A DNA stretch of 64,000 bases from CBFFRJ01 sp051486985 (GTDB taxonomy: Bacteria; Pseudomonadota; Gammaproteobacteria; Enterobacterales; Enterobacteriaceae), in assembly GCF_051486985.1 (NCBI RefSeq), contig NZ_JAHVDV010000010.1, forward strand, positions 62,001-126,000, read 5' to 3'. Positions 45,521 to 53,729 of the stretch are shown here, one piece after another. Made by a program: the position numbers and the translations under genes. The stretch's first letter is position 1. Every line of letters starts with the position of its first letter. The notes under the pieces were generated by a model that was not told the DNA's origin, searched no databases, and saw only the letters and a list, made by a program, of their open reading frames with translations.

Positions 45521-45534
45521 TTGATTTTGGTCAA
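45521..45534 (-). promoter_or_regulatory. FNR box in the fnr promoter
   Basis: TTGATTTTGGTCAA matches TTGAT-N4-ATCAA with one mismatch, 20 bases upstream of the fnr start codon. This placement, near or past the transcription start, fits the known negative autoregulation of fnr. Confidence 0.8.
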
Positions 45535-45709
45535 TTTTAACACCTTTTTATGGTGTACGTAAGCCTGGCGAAACCTCAATTCAGTAGAATTAAAACGGTT
45601 ATTGGAAACATGAAAGGTGCGCCGTTCAGCATCCTCTTGATATTCCAGAGTTTTAGTGGGGATTTAGATAGCGAACGGCACGATTAAACGCACTAAATGG
45701 CGCCTGTTC

Positions 45710-46225
45710 CTACAATAGCAAATAGCCTTCATGACGCAAAAGCCACTCTTTACGCTGCACGCCGCCGGCATAGCCGGTCAGGGTGCCGTTGCGCCCGATA
45801 ACCCGATGACAAGGAACCACGATACTGACCGGATTGGAACCATTGGCTGCCCCTACTGCACGGGCGGCACCGCTTCGGCCTAACATTTCCGCCAGGTGCC
45901 CGTAATGCAAAACCTGCCCGCAGGGGATGCTGCGCAGCGCTTTCCATACCTCTCGCTGAAACGGGGTACCGGCGGTGGCAGTAGGTAACGTGTCAATTAC
46001 CGCGACATCGCCATCGAAGTAATCCTGCAGTTTCTGGCTAAGGCCGCCGGGATTGCGGCTGGTTACGCGCTGGTAGCCTTCACGGCGATAGTGGATATTC
46101 AGCAGTTGATCCATACGGTCGCTGTGCTCTTCCCACTCCACAGCGCGCAGGTGAAAGGTTTCGTCGCAGATAATCCACAACGGGCCAAGCGGCGTATCGA
46201 TTTTATCTTCGAGGAGGGTCAGCAT
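45710..46225 (-). CDS. ogt: O6-alkylguanine-DNA alkyltransferase Ogt
   Basis: A 171-residue DNA repair protein that transfers alkyl groups from O6-alkylguanine to its own Cys139 in the IVVPCHRVIG motif. The helix-turn-helix RAVGAANGSNPVSI segment is intact. Same length as E. coli Ogt and adjacent to fnr as there. In E. coli the abg genes lie next; here they are missing and smrA comes directly after a 540-base gap. Confidence 0.95.
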   Translation of the reverse strand: MLTLLEDKIDTPLGPLWIICDETFHLRAVEWEEHSDRMDQLLNIHYRREGYQRVTSRNPGGLSQKLQDYFDGDVAVIDTLPTATAGTPFQREVWKALRSIPCGQVLHYGHLAEMLGRSGAARAVGAANGSNPVSIVVPCHRVIGRNGTLTGYAGGVQRKEWLLRHEGYLLL

Positions 46226-46411
46226 CTCGCATCCTTTTAAGCGCTATCCGGGAACACACCCGCGGGAAATCTAGCATGATTAGCGGGCACGCACTATACC
46301 TCAAAAGGGAGTTATTTGATATATTTATTACGAATTATCAGCGCGCTAATCTAATTTCTTTAATATTGGTTTATAAAAATTAAAAGGAGTTCTTTTTAAG
46401 AAATAAAATAT

Positions 46412-46446
46412 AAAAAAATAGAGCCCGCCGACATCGTCAGGCTCTA
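46412..46446 (-). terminator. Strong minus-strand terminator with no known upstream gene
   Basis: GGCTCTA (46440-46446) and TAGAGCC (46419-46425), as written on plus, form a hairpin with extra pairs inside the loop, followed on the minus strand by seven T residues (A-run 46412-46418). It cannot end ogt, which starts downstream of it, so it implies another minus-strand transcript. Confidence 0.75.
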
Positions 46447-46487
46447 TAGTGCACACAGCAGCGCATCCGTTCGATTATTTTTGTGAG

Positions 46488-46562
46488 TTACATCCTTACC
46501 TTGATAATATAGTTATAGCGCACCCATAAACTATTTCCAGTCGAATTAGTGATAGGTTTCAC
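46488..46562 (-). CDS. Candidate 24-residue leader or micropeptide
   Basis: A GTG-initiated frame opening MKPITNSTGNSLW and ending IIKVRM. AAAGG sits about nine bases upstream and a promoter-like pair is 25-50 bases upstream. It lies between that promoter and the orphan terminator. No family recognised; could equally be noncoding. Confidence 0.3.
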   Translation of the reverse strand: MKPITNSTGNSLWVRYNYIIKVRM

Positions 46563-46584
46563 GATTGTTAACCTTTATATCAGT

Positions 46585-46612
46585 ATATTAATGACAGTTA
46601 ACCCGAAGTTAA
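46585..46612 (-). promoter_or_regulatory. Promoter-like pair for the putative minus-strand transcript
   Basis: On the minus strand TTAACT, 16 bases, TAATAT resembles a sigma-70 promoter. Transcription would start near 46578 and reach the terminator at 46412, giving an RNA of about 165 bases. Confidence 0.4.
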
Positions 46613-46765
46613 GTGAGATTAAATAACACGAAAGGGGTAGGGGCTATTACGCGTCGCCGTCGGAACCGTAGCTGCATTATTATCTTCAGCATACGGAACG
46701 CTTGCGTTGTGAGTCCTTGACGCGCCCGCTATAGTATCTGCTCAGAGGTAGCGAGAGGACTGACC

Positions 46766-47329
46766 ATGAAACCTGACGACAAATCGTTGTTCCTTGACGC
46801 CATGGAGGATGTCCAGCCACTGAAAAGCTGTGCGGATGTCCACTGGCAACCGGGACGTAAAACCCGCACACCGACGAAAATCGATACGCTGCAACTTGAT
46901 AATTTTTTGACGACCGGTTTTCTCGACGTTCTCCCCTTAGCGACCCCGCTGGAATTCAAACGCGAGGGGGTTCAGCAGGGGGTGGTTGATAAGCTGCGCT
47001 CGGGAAAATATATGCAGCAGGCCACATTGAGCCTGCTTCGCCAGCCCGTAGAGCAGTGCCGTCAGCGACTCTTTAGCTTTATGCATCAGGCAAGTCAGGA
47101 TGGGCTTCGAAACGTGCTGATTATTCATGGAAAAGGGCGCGAGGAGCGCTCCCATGCCAACATCATTCGCAGTTATCTTGCGCGCTGGTTACCAGAATTT
47201 GATGAGGTGCAGGCATTTTGCGTGGCCCAGGCGCATCAGGGCGGAAGTGGTGCCTGCTATGTTGCGCTGCGTAAATCTGAGCAGGCAAAACAGGAAAACT
47301 GGGAACGACATGCTAAACGTAGCCGCTGA
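46766..47329 (+). CDS. smrA: Smr-domain endonuclease SmrA
   Basis: A 187-residue protein (E. coli YdaL/SmrA) with an N-terminal conserved segment (DDKSLFLDAMEDVQPLK) and a C-terminal Smr domain containing NVLIIHGKGREERSHANIIRSYLARWL. Smr domains are nucleases related to the MutS2 tail; E. coli SmrA has DNA endonuclease activity. Length equals the E. coli protein. The terminator overlaps the stop codon. Confidence 0.94.
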   Translation: MKPDDKSLFLDAMEDVQPLKSCADVHWQPGRKTRTPTKIDTLQLDNFLTTGFLDVLPLATPLEFKREGVQQGVVDKLRSGKYMQQATLSLLRQPVEQCRQRLFSFMHQASQDGLRNVLIIHGKGREERSHANIIRSYLARWLPEFDEVQAFCVAQAHQGGSGACYVALRKSEQAKQENWERHAKRSR

Positions 47330-47345
47330 ATGCGGCTATTTTTTT
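47321..47345 (+). terminator. Intrinsic terminator overlapping the smrA stop codon
   Basis: AGCCGC and GCGGCT close a five-base loop that includes the TGA stop, followed by A and seven T. Confidence 0.88.
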
Positions 47346-47454
47346 AGCTTTTCCACTGCCTCATCGCCTGTTCTCAGAGCACCCTGGCCGTCAGTGCCTG
47401 AGGCCGTCACCTGGCCTCTACCTGATTTCGCGCCAGCGAGACAAAGTGACAGGG

Positions 47455-47489
47455 TTATCCACAGAAACGGGGGATAACCATGTGGATAC
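47455..47489. other. Pair of DnaA-box-like sequences
   Basis: TTATCCACA at 47455-47463 is a perfect strict DnaA box. TGTGGATAC at 47481-47489 is an inverted box with one mismatch. Between them GGGGATAAC is complementary to part of the first box, forming an imperfect dyad. Confidence 0.5.
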
Positions 47490-47597
47490 CGACGGTGAAG
47501 GGGTGAATGAATGCGCCCGTTGCTTTGCTGTCCACCCTTATGATGTTTTTGTGACCTTCGCGGCATCAGGTTTACACGGTCAATGCAGGACAACGTA

Positions 47598-47623
47598 TTG
47601 ACCTACCAATCCTGGTAGGTCAA
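47598..47623. repeat. 26-base perfect inverted repeat
   Basis: Arms TTGACCTACCA and TGGTAGGTCAA (11 bases each) flank ATCC. Not followed by a U-tract, so it looks like an operator rather than a terminator; no regulator gene is adjacent. Confidence 0.6.
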
Positions 47624-47803
47624 ATCGTTGCGCCTGACCAACAGCGATCAGCGTTTTCAAATGAGGTATTAAAGGGTAAATGCGGTTCAAAAAAGCATTA
47701 GCAGAGCTTCTTATACAGGCAAATAAACTCATTTCATTGCTTAACTAAAATATATCCCTTGTAAATAACAGGCCTATTCTGAAGGAATAAAAATGCTGTA
47801 ACA

Positions 47804-47861
47804 TTTCTGTTTCTGTTTCTGTTTCTGTTTCTGTTTCTGTTTCTGTTTCTGTTTCTGTTTC
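47804..47861. repeat. Hexanucleotide microsatellite (TTTCTG)n
   Basis: Nine complete perfect copies of TTTCTG followed by TTTC, 58 bases in all. It lies in noncoding DNA about 570 bases upstream of the chemoreceptor gene. Confidence 0.97.
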
Positions 47862-48365
47862 AAAAGGTTTTTTGATAAAAGGTGTGGCAGTGTCGTATCC
47901 CTATAAATAGCAGAGAACAACGCTTCCCGGTTAACGCCGGACTGACACCTTACTCACCACGATATATCTCGACGAAGGAAAAATATTGTTATGGCGTGCC
48001 TGATTACATTCTGCCCGTAATAAAGCCGCATCTGGGCATAATGATGCTGTGCTAAACAATCATTCAGATTTCGCTGAAACGTTGGCCTGGTCATTAAAGC
48101 CACTTCTGTTATTTTACGGTGCAGTGGCCGCAACGGTCGTAGCAATCGTCGTTGCAGATGATGGTGGTAATGGATATCCACCGCGCGCCGAATCAACCGT
48201 TACGTGGCGTGGTGGTGGTTGACGGTAAAGCGGCATCACGGTTTACGCGTCTCTGGCGACGCATTGCTGTATTGAGAATTCGGGAAAGCGGATTTTAAGG
48301 TAAAGGTGGGCTTAGCAAGCCCCTCTGCCGTTTGTGAGCTACGGTTTGTTCCTGCAAAGTTATCG

Positions 48366-48392
48366 TAAAGTTAATGGCCGCCGTGACGATAC
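48366..48392 (+). promoter_or_regulatory. Sigma-28 (FliA) promoter of the chemoreceptor gene
   Basis: TAAAGTTA, 11 bases, GACGATAC matches the FliA consensus TAAAGTTT-N11-GCCGATAA with three mismatches and exact spacing. It lies 37 bases before the ATG at 48430, so the gene should belong to the flagellar class 3 regulon. Confidence 0.8.
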
Positions 48393-48429
48393 ATATTGAG
48401 CAATTTCTACTCTCCCACGGACTAAGGTT

Positions 48430-50094
48430 ATGCTCAAAAATATACGGGTTATTACCGGCATCATTATCGCGCTGTCGGTCTTTTGTCTTCTGCAACTGGT
48501 TACCGGGGGACTCTTTTACTCTGCGGTGAACAATGACAGAGTAAATTTTCAGAACACCGGCGTGCTCAGTGCGCAGCAGGAAAATCTGGGCGACAGCGTT
48601 AATACGCTCATCAAAACGCGTGTGACCGTTACCCGCGTGGCCATCCGCTTTCTGAAAAACCAACGCGATCCGGCCTCCCTGGCGAGTATCGAAAAACTGC
48701 TGACCGCTGCCTCGGAATCACTGGTCAGTGCGGAAGGCTACTTCAACAATTATAAAAGTACGCCGCGCGTAGCGGGCCAGGATGCTGCGCTGTCGGACGA
48801 TGTCGCGCAGAAAATTACCAAAATGCATGATGTGCTCCAGCAATCTATCACTTTCCTGCGTGCCAACAACTATGAGGCCTACGGTAACTTAGATGCGCAG
48901 CAGGCCCAGGATGAGATGGATGCCAGCTACACAAAATGGCGTACGGAGAACAATACCTTCCTGCAGGCCGCCGCGCAGGAAAACCAGAGCAGTTTCACCA
49001 GCATGCAGTGGACGCTGGGGGTGATACTGCTGGTGGTGATTGCGGTCATGACCGTCATCTGGCTGGGTCTGCAACATCTGTTGCTTAAACCGCTGCACAG
49101 CGTAATGGGGCATATCCGGGCTATCGCTGGCGGCGATTTAACGCAGACCATCTCCGCGGAAGGACGCAACGAGATGAGCCAACTGGCTGCCGGCCTTCAC
49201 GACATGCAGCACTCTCTGGTCAATACGGTGAGCGCGGTACGCAACAGCTCCGATTCCATTTACACCGGTGCGAGCGAAATTTCCACCGGTAACAATGACC
49301 TCTCTTCCCGCACCGAGCAGCAAGCAGCTTCGCTTGAAGAGACCGCTGCCAGCATGGAACAGCTGACCGCCACGGTAAAACAGAACACCGACAACGCCCG
49401 TCAGGCTTCACATCTTGCCAAAAATGCTTCCGATACGGCTGCCCGCGGCGGTGAAGTAGTGAGTGATGTGGTGCGTACCATGAGTGAAATCTCCAGCAGC
49501 TCCCAGCAGATTGCGCAGATCACAAGCGTTATCGACGGTATTGCGTTTCAGACCAATATCCTGGCGCTGAACGCCGCCGTTGAAGCGGCGCGTGCCGGTG
49601 AGCAGGGACGTGGGTTTGCCGTGGTGGCAGGCGAAGTTCGTTCCCTCGCCAGTCGCAGTGCGCAGGCTGCAAAAGAGATCAAAACCCTGATTGAGAACTC
49701 AGTTAACCGCGTCAACTCCGGTACAACGCTTGTGGCGGAAGCGGGCGATACCATGAAAGAGATTGTGAACGCCGTTACCCGCGTGACCGATATCATGGGT
49801 GAAATTGCTTCGGCGTCCGACGAACAGAGCAAAGGGATTGAGCAGGTGAGTCTTGCGGTTTCACAGATGGACAGCGTTACGCAACAGAACGCCTCGCTGG
49901 TACAGGAGTCCGCAGCAGCTTCTGCCGCCCTGGAAGAGCAGGCTGAACAACTGCGCCAGGCGGTGGCGGTGTTTCGTGTAAACAATGGCGCAGGCGTACT
50001 GCAAACCAAACCCGGTAAACCGGTTCAGGCACCGCGTGTGGCACTCGCCACCCCAGCGCCTGCGGCAAGCGACAGTAACTGGGAAACCTTCTGA
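48430..50094 (+). CDS. Methyl-accepting chemotaxis protein, Tsr/Tar-like
   Basis: A 554-residue chemoreceptor: first transmembrane helix ~7-30, periplasmic four-helix sensor domain ~31-190, second helix ~195-218, HAMP ~218-270, and methylation helices and the signalling tip IDGIAFQTNILALNAAVEAA. The C-terminal pentapeptide NWETF binds CheR/CheB. The signalling half is very close to E. coli Tsr, but the periplasmic domain differs, so the ligand is unknown. In E. coli the receptor near this position is Trg; this sequence looks closer to Tsr, so I give no symbol. Confidence 0.92.
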   Translation: MLKNIRVITGIIIALSVFCLLQLVTGGLFYSAVNNDRVNFQNTGVLSAQQENLGDSVNTLIKTRVTVTRVAIRFLKNQRDPASLASIEKLLTAASESLVSAEGYFNNYKSTPRVAGQDAALSDDVAQKITKMHDVLQQSITFLRANNYEAYGNLDAQQAQDEMDASYTKWRTENNTFLQAAAQENQSSFTSMQWTLGVILLVVIAVMTVIWLGLQHLLLKPLHSVMGHIRAIAGGDLTQTISAEGRNEMSQLAAGLHDMQHSLVNTVSAVRNSSDSIYTGASEISTGNNDLSSRTEQQAASLEETAASMEQLTATVKQNTDNARQASHLAKNASDTAARGGEVVSDVVRTMSEISSSSQQIAQITSVIDGIAFQTNILALNAAVEAARAGEQGRGFAVVAGEVRSLASRSAQAAKEIKTLIENSVNRVNSGTTLVAEAGDTMKEIVNAVTRVTDIMGEIASASDEQSKGIEQVSLAVSQMDSVTQQNASLVQESAAASAALEEQAEQLRQAVAVFRVNNGAGVLQTKPGKPVQAPRVALATPAPAASDSNWETF

Positions 50095-50103
50095 GTCATC
50101 ACT

Positions 50104-50128
50104 GCCGGCAGGGAGTATGCCTGCCGGC
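50104..50128. terminator. Hairpin after the chemoreceptor gene
   Basis: Nine-base arms GCCGGCAGG and CCTGCCGGC with a seven-base loop, ten bases after the stop. No U-tract, so termination is uncertain. Confidence 0.4.
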
Positions 50129-50199
50129 GTCGTTATCCATTGAGGAAAGCCTGGAAGGGCGCAGGAGCGCGGTTGCGTTGCGTCTGGTCAACCCGCGTC

Positions 50200-50484
50200 T
50201 TATACCTCTGGCGGTGATTTTTTGCGGATCACTTTATTCGCCACTGCGGTTAACACGCCGATTAACGGCATCGCGATAGCACCGGCCATAAAATTGTGAT
50301 GATCCGTTTGCTTATCCCGGCGTATATCGGAAAAACGCGCCAGCGCGCGTTCGCTGTTAACAGCATCGATTTCTTCAAACTGCTTTTCATACCCTTGCTG
50401 CGTCAGTCCTGATGCAGCAGCTGCGTCTGAACCTTTAACAGCGACGACATGTTTCCCTTTTTTATAAAAATGGTAATCGGGCAT
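50200..50484 (-). CDS. Small membrane-associated protein of unknown function
   Basis: A 94-residue protein. The N-terminal ~65 residues are soluble (MPDYHFYKKGKHVVAVKG), followed by one hydrophobic segment at about 66-86 (FMAGAIAMPLIGVLTAVANK) and a basic tail. RBS GGATCCTCTC before ATG. I do not recognise a family. It stands alone between a chemoreceptor and a diguanylate cyclase. Confidence 0.6.
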   Translation of the reverse strand: MPDYHFYKKGKHVVAVKGSDAAAASGLTQQGYEKQFEEIDAVNSERALARFSDIRRDKQTDHHNFMAGAIAMPLIGVLTAVANKVIRKKSPPEV

Positions 50485-50585
50485 GAGAGGATCCTTAAAG
50501 TAAGGCGAGAAGCTTTACTATATAAGGCTTTAGCTTCAGCTGTATAGCGGCACCGTTAATACTTATCTTAAACCTTTCTGTGCCG

Positions 50586-52172
50586 TTACGATTCATACTG
50601 CACCACCCCTGTCATCCCTGCCGGGGTGCTGATGATGACAGCGTTCCTCCCGGCTTTTTTGGCCTCATAAAGGGCCAGGTCGGCCCGGCGCAATGCCAGA
50701 GTAAGATCGTTATCACAATCACTGAGTGCAGCCACCCCGGCGCAGAGGGTGACGTGCCCGGCAGGGGGGAATGTCGCACTTTCAACCGAGTCGCGGATCT
50801 GCTCTGCGACAGAAGCGGCGACCTCCCGGCTGGTTTCTGGCAAAAAAATAATAAATTCTTCTCCCCCGGCGCGGCATACAATATCGGCGTCGCGGGAACA
50901 GTGACGCAATTTTTTTCCGAGCGCGATAAGCACCGCATCGCCGCCATCGTGACCATAGCGGTCATTGATTTTCTTGAAATAGTCGATATCGATAGCAATC
51001 ACGCAATGCTGCCTGGCATCGCGATGCTCACTGACCCGTAAACGAAACCCCTTGCGATTGAAGAGCCCGGTAAGAGGATCCTTCATGGCTTCATCGCTGA
51101 GCTTGTTTACCCGTCTGGTCATGCGCTGGAGATGATGACTGACCGCCTCACGAAGCCGTTCTGCCTCATCGTACCCTGGCCGAAGCCGGTTGAGCTGCCT
51201 CAGTGCGCTCTCGCTGTCGTTGGTTCGGGTAAATTTCGCCAGCTTTTCGAGAGGAGCGGACAGACGCGCGGCAAAATAGGTCACAATCGCCACGGTCAGG
51301 GCGATGATAGCGAGAATGAACCATCCCGCGTTGATGGCGCTGCGCAGCAGAATTGTCGACACACTTTCGGAGGTCCCGGCAATCAGAACGTGCCAGTCGG
51401 CCTGATTAAGGCTGGCAAATCCTATCAGATCAGCCGCCACGTTATTTCTGTCAATGACCCCCCCACTGCGGGCATGAACGACGCTCTCCATGAGCGCCGG
51501 TTCCGCAGAAAGCGTCGTACCCACAAGTGTGGGATCATGACTGAAGATAATACGCCCCTCGCCGGTGACGACGCTTATTTGGGTTTGGTTGTCATAAAAG
51601 TGCTGGCCCAGGATCTCACTGAGCATGCTCTGTTTCTTGAGATGAAGGGTGCCGCCCAGATAGCCGATATACTTTCCTTCCACTGAAAAGAGCGGCTGCG
51701 AGAGAAAGACGAGATAGTTTCCGGCTGCCGAGACAAAGGGGGCGGAAATAAAAGGCTGCTTTTTATTTAACGCTTGCTGGTTTGGCACCGAGGTGAGCCG
51801 CCGTCCGGTCAGCGACGGACTTTCAGGCGAGGTCGCAACAATCATGGCACCCGCCGATACCACGGCCACGGAGTTAAAGAAGCCGGACTGTAAACGCAGT
51901 CGGTCAGTTTCATACTTAAGCCGTTTTGTGTCTTCAACGCTTTTAATAAGGCTGGCACTGTAGGCCAGTTCCCGTTTTGCGGTGGCCAGGTAATGGTCGG
52001 TGGTATCGGCAAGTTTTCGGGCGTAGGCGATGTTACTCTCAAGCAGACTCTCTTCGATGTTGCCTGTCTGAAAGAGGGTGAGTGCACCCAGAAGTAACAT
52101 TGACGTCAGCAGGATCCCTCCAACGGAGAGGGCCAGCATAAGAGTCCGAAGACGGTATGTCCTGTTAAACAT
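50586..52172 (-). CDS. Membrane diguanylate cyclase with periplasmic Cache-type sensor
   Basis: A 528-residue protein: transmembrane helix ~12-33, a periplasmic sensor domain ~34-280 resembling dCache (GNYLVFLSQPLFSVEGKYIG), a second helix ~283-305, a short HAMP-like linker and a GGDEF domain from ~365. The active-site motif is AGGEEF, and the product-inhibition I-site RDAD stands five residues upstream of GGEEF. It should make cyclic di-GMP in response to an external ligand. Confidence 0.9.
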   Translation of the reverse strand: MFNRTYRLRTLMLALSVGGILLTSMLLLGALTLFQTGNIEESLLESNIAYARKLADTTDHYLATAKRELAYSASLIKSVEDTKRLKYETDRLRLQSGFFNSVAVVSAGAMIVATSPESPSLTGRRLTSVPNQQALNKKQPFISAPFVSAAGNYLVFLSQPLFSVEGKYIGYLGGTLHLKKQSMLSEILGQHFYDNQTQISVVTGEGRIIFSHDPTLVGTTLSAEPALMESVVHARSGGVIDRNNVAADLIGFASLNQADWHVLIAGTSESVSTILLRSAINAGWFILAIIALTVAIVTYFAARLSAPLEKLAKFTRTNDSESALRQLNRLRPGYDEAERLREAVSHHLQRMTRRVNKLSDEAMKDPLTGLFNRKGFRLRVSEHRDARQHCVIAIDIDYFKKINDRYGHDGGDAVLIALGKKLRHCSRDADIVCRAGGEEFIIFLPETSREVAASVAEQIRDSVESATFPPAGHVTLCAGVAALSDCDNDLTLALRRADLALYEAKKAGRNAVIISTPAGMTGVVQYES

Positions 52173-52369
52173 GTGCTCAGGGCCGAGGATAAAGGTGGCG
52201 GCATTTTACCAGTATGTTGCGCAGAATATATCCATAAGCCGCATTGAGGGCAAAGAAAGGCTTAACCTCAGGATGAAGCCCTGAAAAGAGGATGATCTTT
52301 ATCTTATTAAAACGGCATTCACCGGGAAATGCCGCCATTTATAGTGTTATCTGCGCCGGGAAATCCGAC

Positions 52370-52633
52370 TCACTCCCCGTGAACCGTCAGTCCCACCAGA
52401 CGCATAACCAGTGGACGTATAATGAGGATACAAACAAAGGCCGCGGGCATGGCTACCCGGTAGGCATTCATCACATTTTCCATGTAATCGGGCCCAACGC
52501 CAAATTCCGCCATCGTAATCACCAGGCTCATGAGAAAAGCCATGATAGTCGCCATGTAAAGCGCAAAGATCCAGGGTGAGGCATGTTTCGGAAAGCGCAG
52601 GCGCGGCGTGGGTCGGGCAATAGCTTTGGTCAT
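52370..52633 (-). CDS. DUF2798 membrane protein
   Basis: An 87-residue protein with two transmembrane helices (about 22-43 and 58-80). The pattern FALYMATIMAFLMSLVITMAEFG then NAYRVAMPAAFVCILIIRPLV fits DUF2798. It diverges from a LysR gene that probably controls it. RBS GGAAACACG. Function unknown. Confidence 0.78.
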   Translation of the reverse strand: MTKAIARPTPRLRFPKHASPWIFALYMATIMAFLMSLVITMAEFGVGPDYMENVMNAYRVAMPAAFVCILIIRPLVMRLVGLTVHGE

Positions 52634-52760
52634 CGTGTTTCCGTATTAACAAAATTGATTTCGGGAGCCGCTACCCTACCAGGCGAAACGGGACAGGTGT
52701 AGTGCGGGTATGCTTTAATCATTGTTAAGAAAAAGTGAAGAATTATGCACAGAGGCAGAA

Positions 52761-53687
52761 ATGGATGTATTGGGGCTGATAAGTAATTTTATACGGGTGG
52801 TGGAAAACGGGAGTATTGCAGCGGCAGCGCGGGCCAAAGGTACCAGTCCGGCGGCGGTAAGCCAGGGCCTGTCGCGGCTGGAAACCCAGCTGGGTGTGCG
52901 CCTGCTGTCACGCACCACGCGCAGCATGACCCTGACTGAAAACGGGAAACGTTATTTCGAGAAAGTCAGGCATATTCCGCAGGACATTGAGCTTGCTGCT
53001 CAGGCTGCCGCGATGGAGACCACGCCGCAGGGCCCGCTGCGAATTGCCACCACGGCGGCGTTTGGTCGGTACGTCCTTGCCCCTCTGATGCCCGCGTTTA
53101 ATGCCGATTTTCCCTGTATCGACATTGAGATCATGGCGACAGACCGAAACGTAGACCACCGTCTGGAAGGAGTGGATGTCAGTATCCGCATCGAGGCGCA
53201 ACTCAACGATCAGCTGATCGCCAGAAAAATAGCATCGCTCCCTTTTATCTTTTGTGCCGCGCCGGCCTACCTTGAACGTGCGGGCACGCCAGTGAGCCCC
53301 GATGAACTCAGTCAGCATGCCTGCCTGGTGTTTCGCTATCCTACTGACGGTCGTTTTCTTCCCTGGACCTTTCGGGTAAAGGGGGAGGCAGTCAGCGCGA
53401 AGCTCAATCCTAAATTTATCAGTGATGACATTGATATCATTGCCAAAATAGCCGTTAACGGCGGAGGAATTGCCCGGCTTGCGGATTTTGTCGCCCGGCC
53501 ATTGATTGCGCGCGGGCTACTAACTCCTCTGTTTTGCCACGGCCAGGGCGATGATAATGATCCACAGTCGTTACCCATGACTATCTATGCCTGCGTCAGC
53601 GAACGTTCAGCGCTGAATGCCAGGGTCAGAGCGTTTATAGCGTTTTTAGAAACGGCGGTAAAAGACGGAAAGGCAACGCGTGCCTGA
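52761..53687 (+). CDS. LysR-family regulator
   Basis: A 308-residue LTTR of the CrgA/DsdC-like aliphatic group: HTH (NGSIAAAARAKGTSPAAVSQGLSRLE) then a substrate-binding domain. Start ATG 52761 follows AGAGGCAGAA; an upstream in-frame TTG adds 13 residues without support. Divergent from the DUF2798 gene, which is its likely target. Confidence 0.85.
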   Translation: MDVLGLISNFIRVVENGSIAAAARAKGTSPAAVSQGLSRLETQLGVRLLSRTTRSMTLTENGKRYFEKVRHIPQDIELAAQAAAMETTPQGPLRIATTAAFGRYVLAPLMPAFNADFPCIDIEIMATDRNVDHRLEGVDVSIRIEAQLNDQLIARKIASLPFIFCAAPAYLERAGTPVSPDELSQHACLVFRYPTDGRFLPWTFRVKGEAVSAKLNPKFISDDIDIIAKIAVNGGGIARLADFVARPLIARGLLTPLFCHGQGDDNDPQSLPMTIYACVSERSALNARVRAFIAFLETAVKDGKATRA

Positions 53688-53729
53688 TCCCTGCCGGAAA
53701 CCAGCCCGCCAGGCGGCGGGCTGCTCCTT

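Larger units (their letters stand above)
46226..46765. other. Intergenic region between ogt and smrA with a possible small transcript
   Basis: No recognised protein gene. It contains a minus-strand promoter-like pair (46585-46612), a 24-codon mini-frame starting at GTG 46562, and a strong minus-strand terminator at 46412-46446. The E. coli abg cluster that normally fills this site is absent. Confidence 0.5.
47346..48429. other. Gene-poor kilobase between smrA and a chemoreceptor
   Basis: About 1.1 kb with no supported gene. It holds two DnaA-box-like sequences (47455, 47481), a 26-base inverted repeat (47598), a hexanucleotide microsatellite (47804-47861) and a sigma-28 promoter (48366). A 46-codon frame at about 48155-48297 lacks an SD and a recognisable product. 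Confidence 0.55.

Noticed and set aside
47804..47861. CRISPR or direct-repeat array at the repeated TTTCTG tract
   Set aside because: There are no spacers; it is a simple tandem hexanucleotide.
47954..48196. 80-codon minus-strand frame
   Set aside because: His/Arg-rich with no SD or homology; looks like chance in noncoding DNA.
47870..48300. hokB/sokB-type toxin-antitoxin, expected near this place in E. coli
   Set aside because: I could not find a Hok-like peptide (hydrophobic helix with TR..LCE) in any frame.
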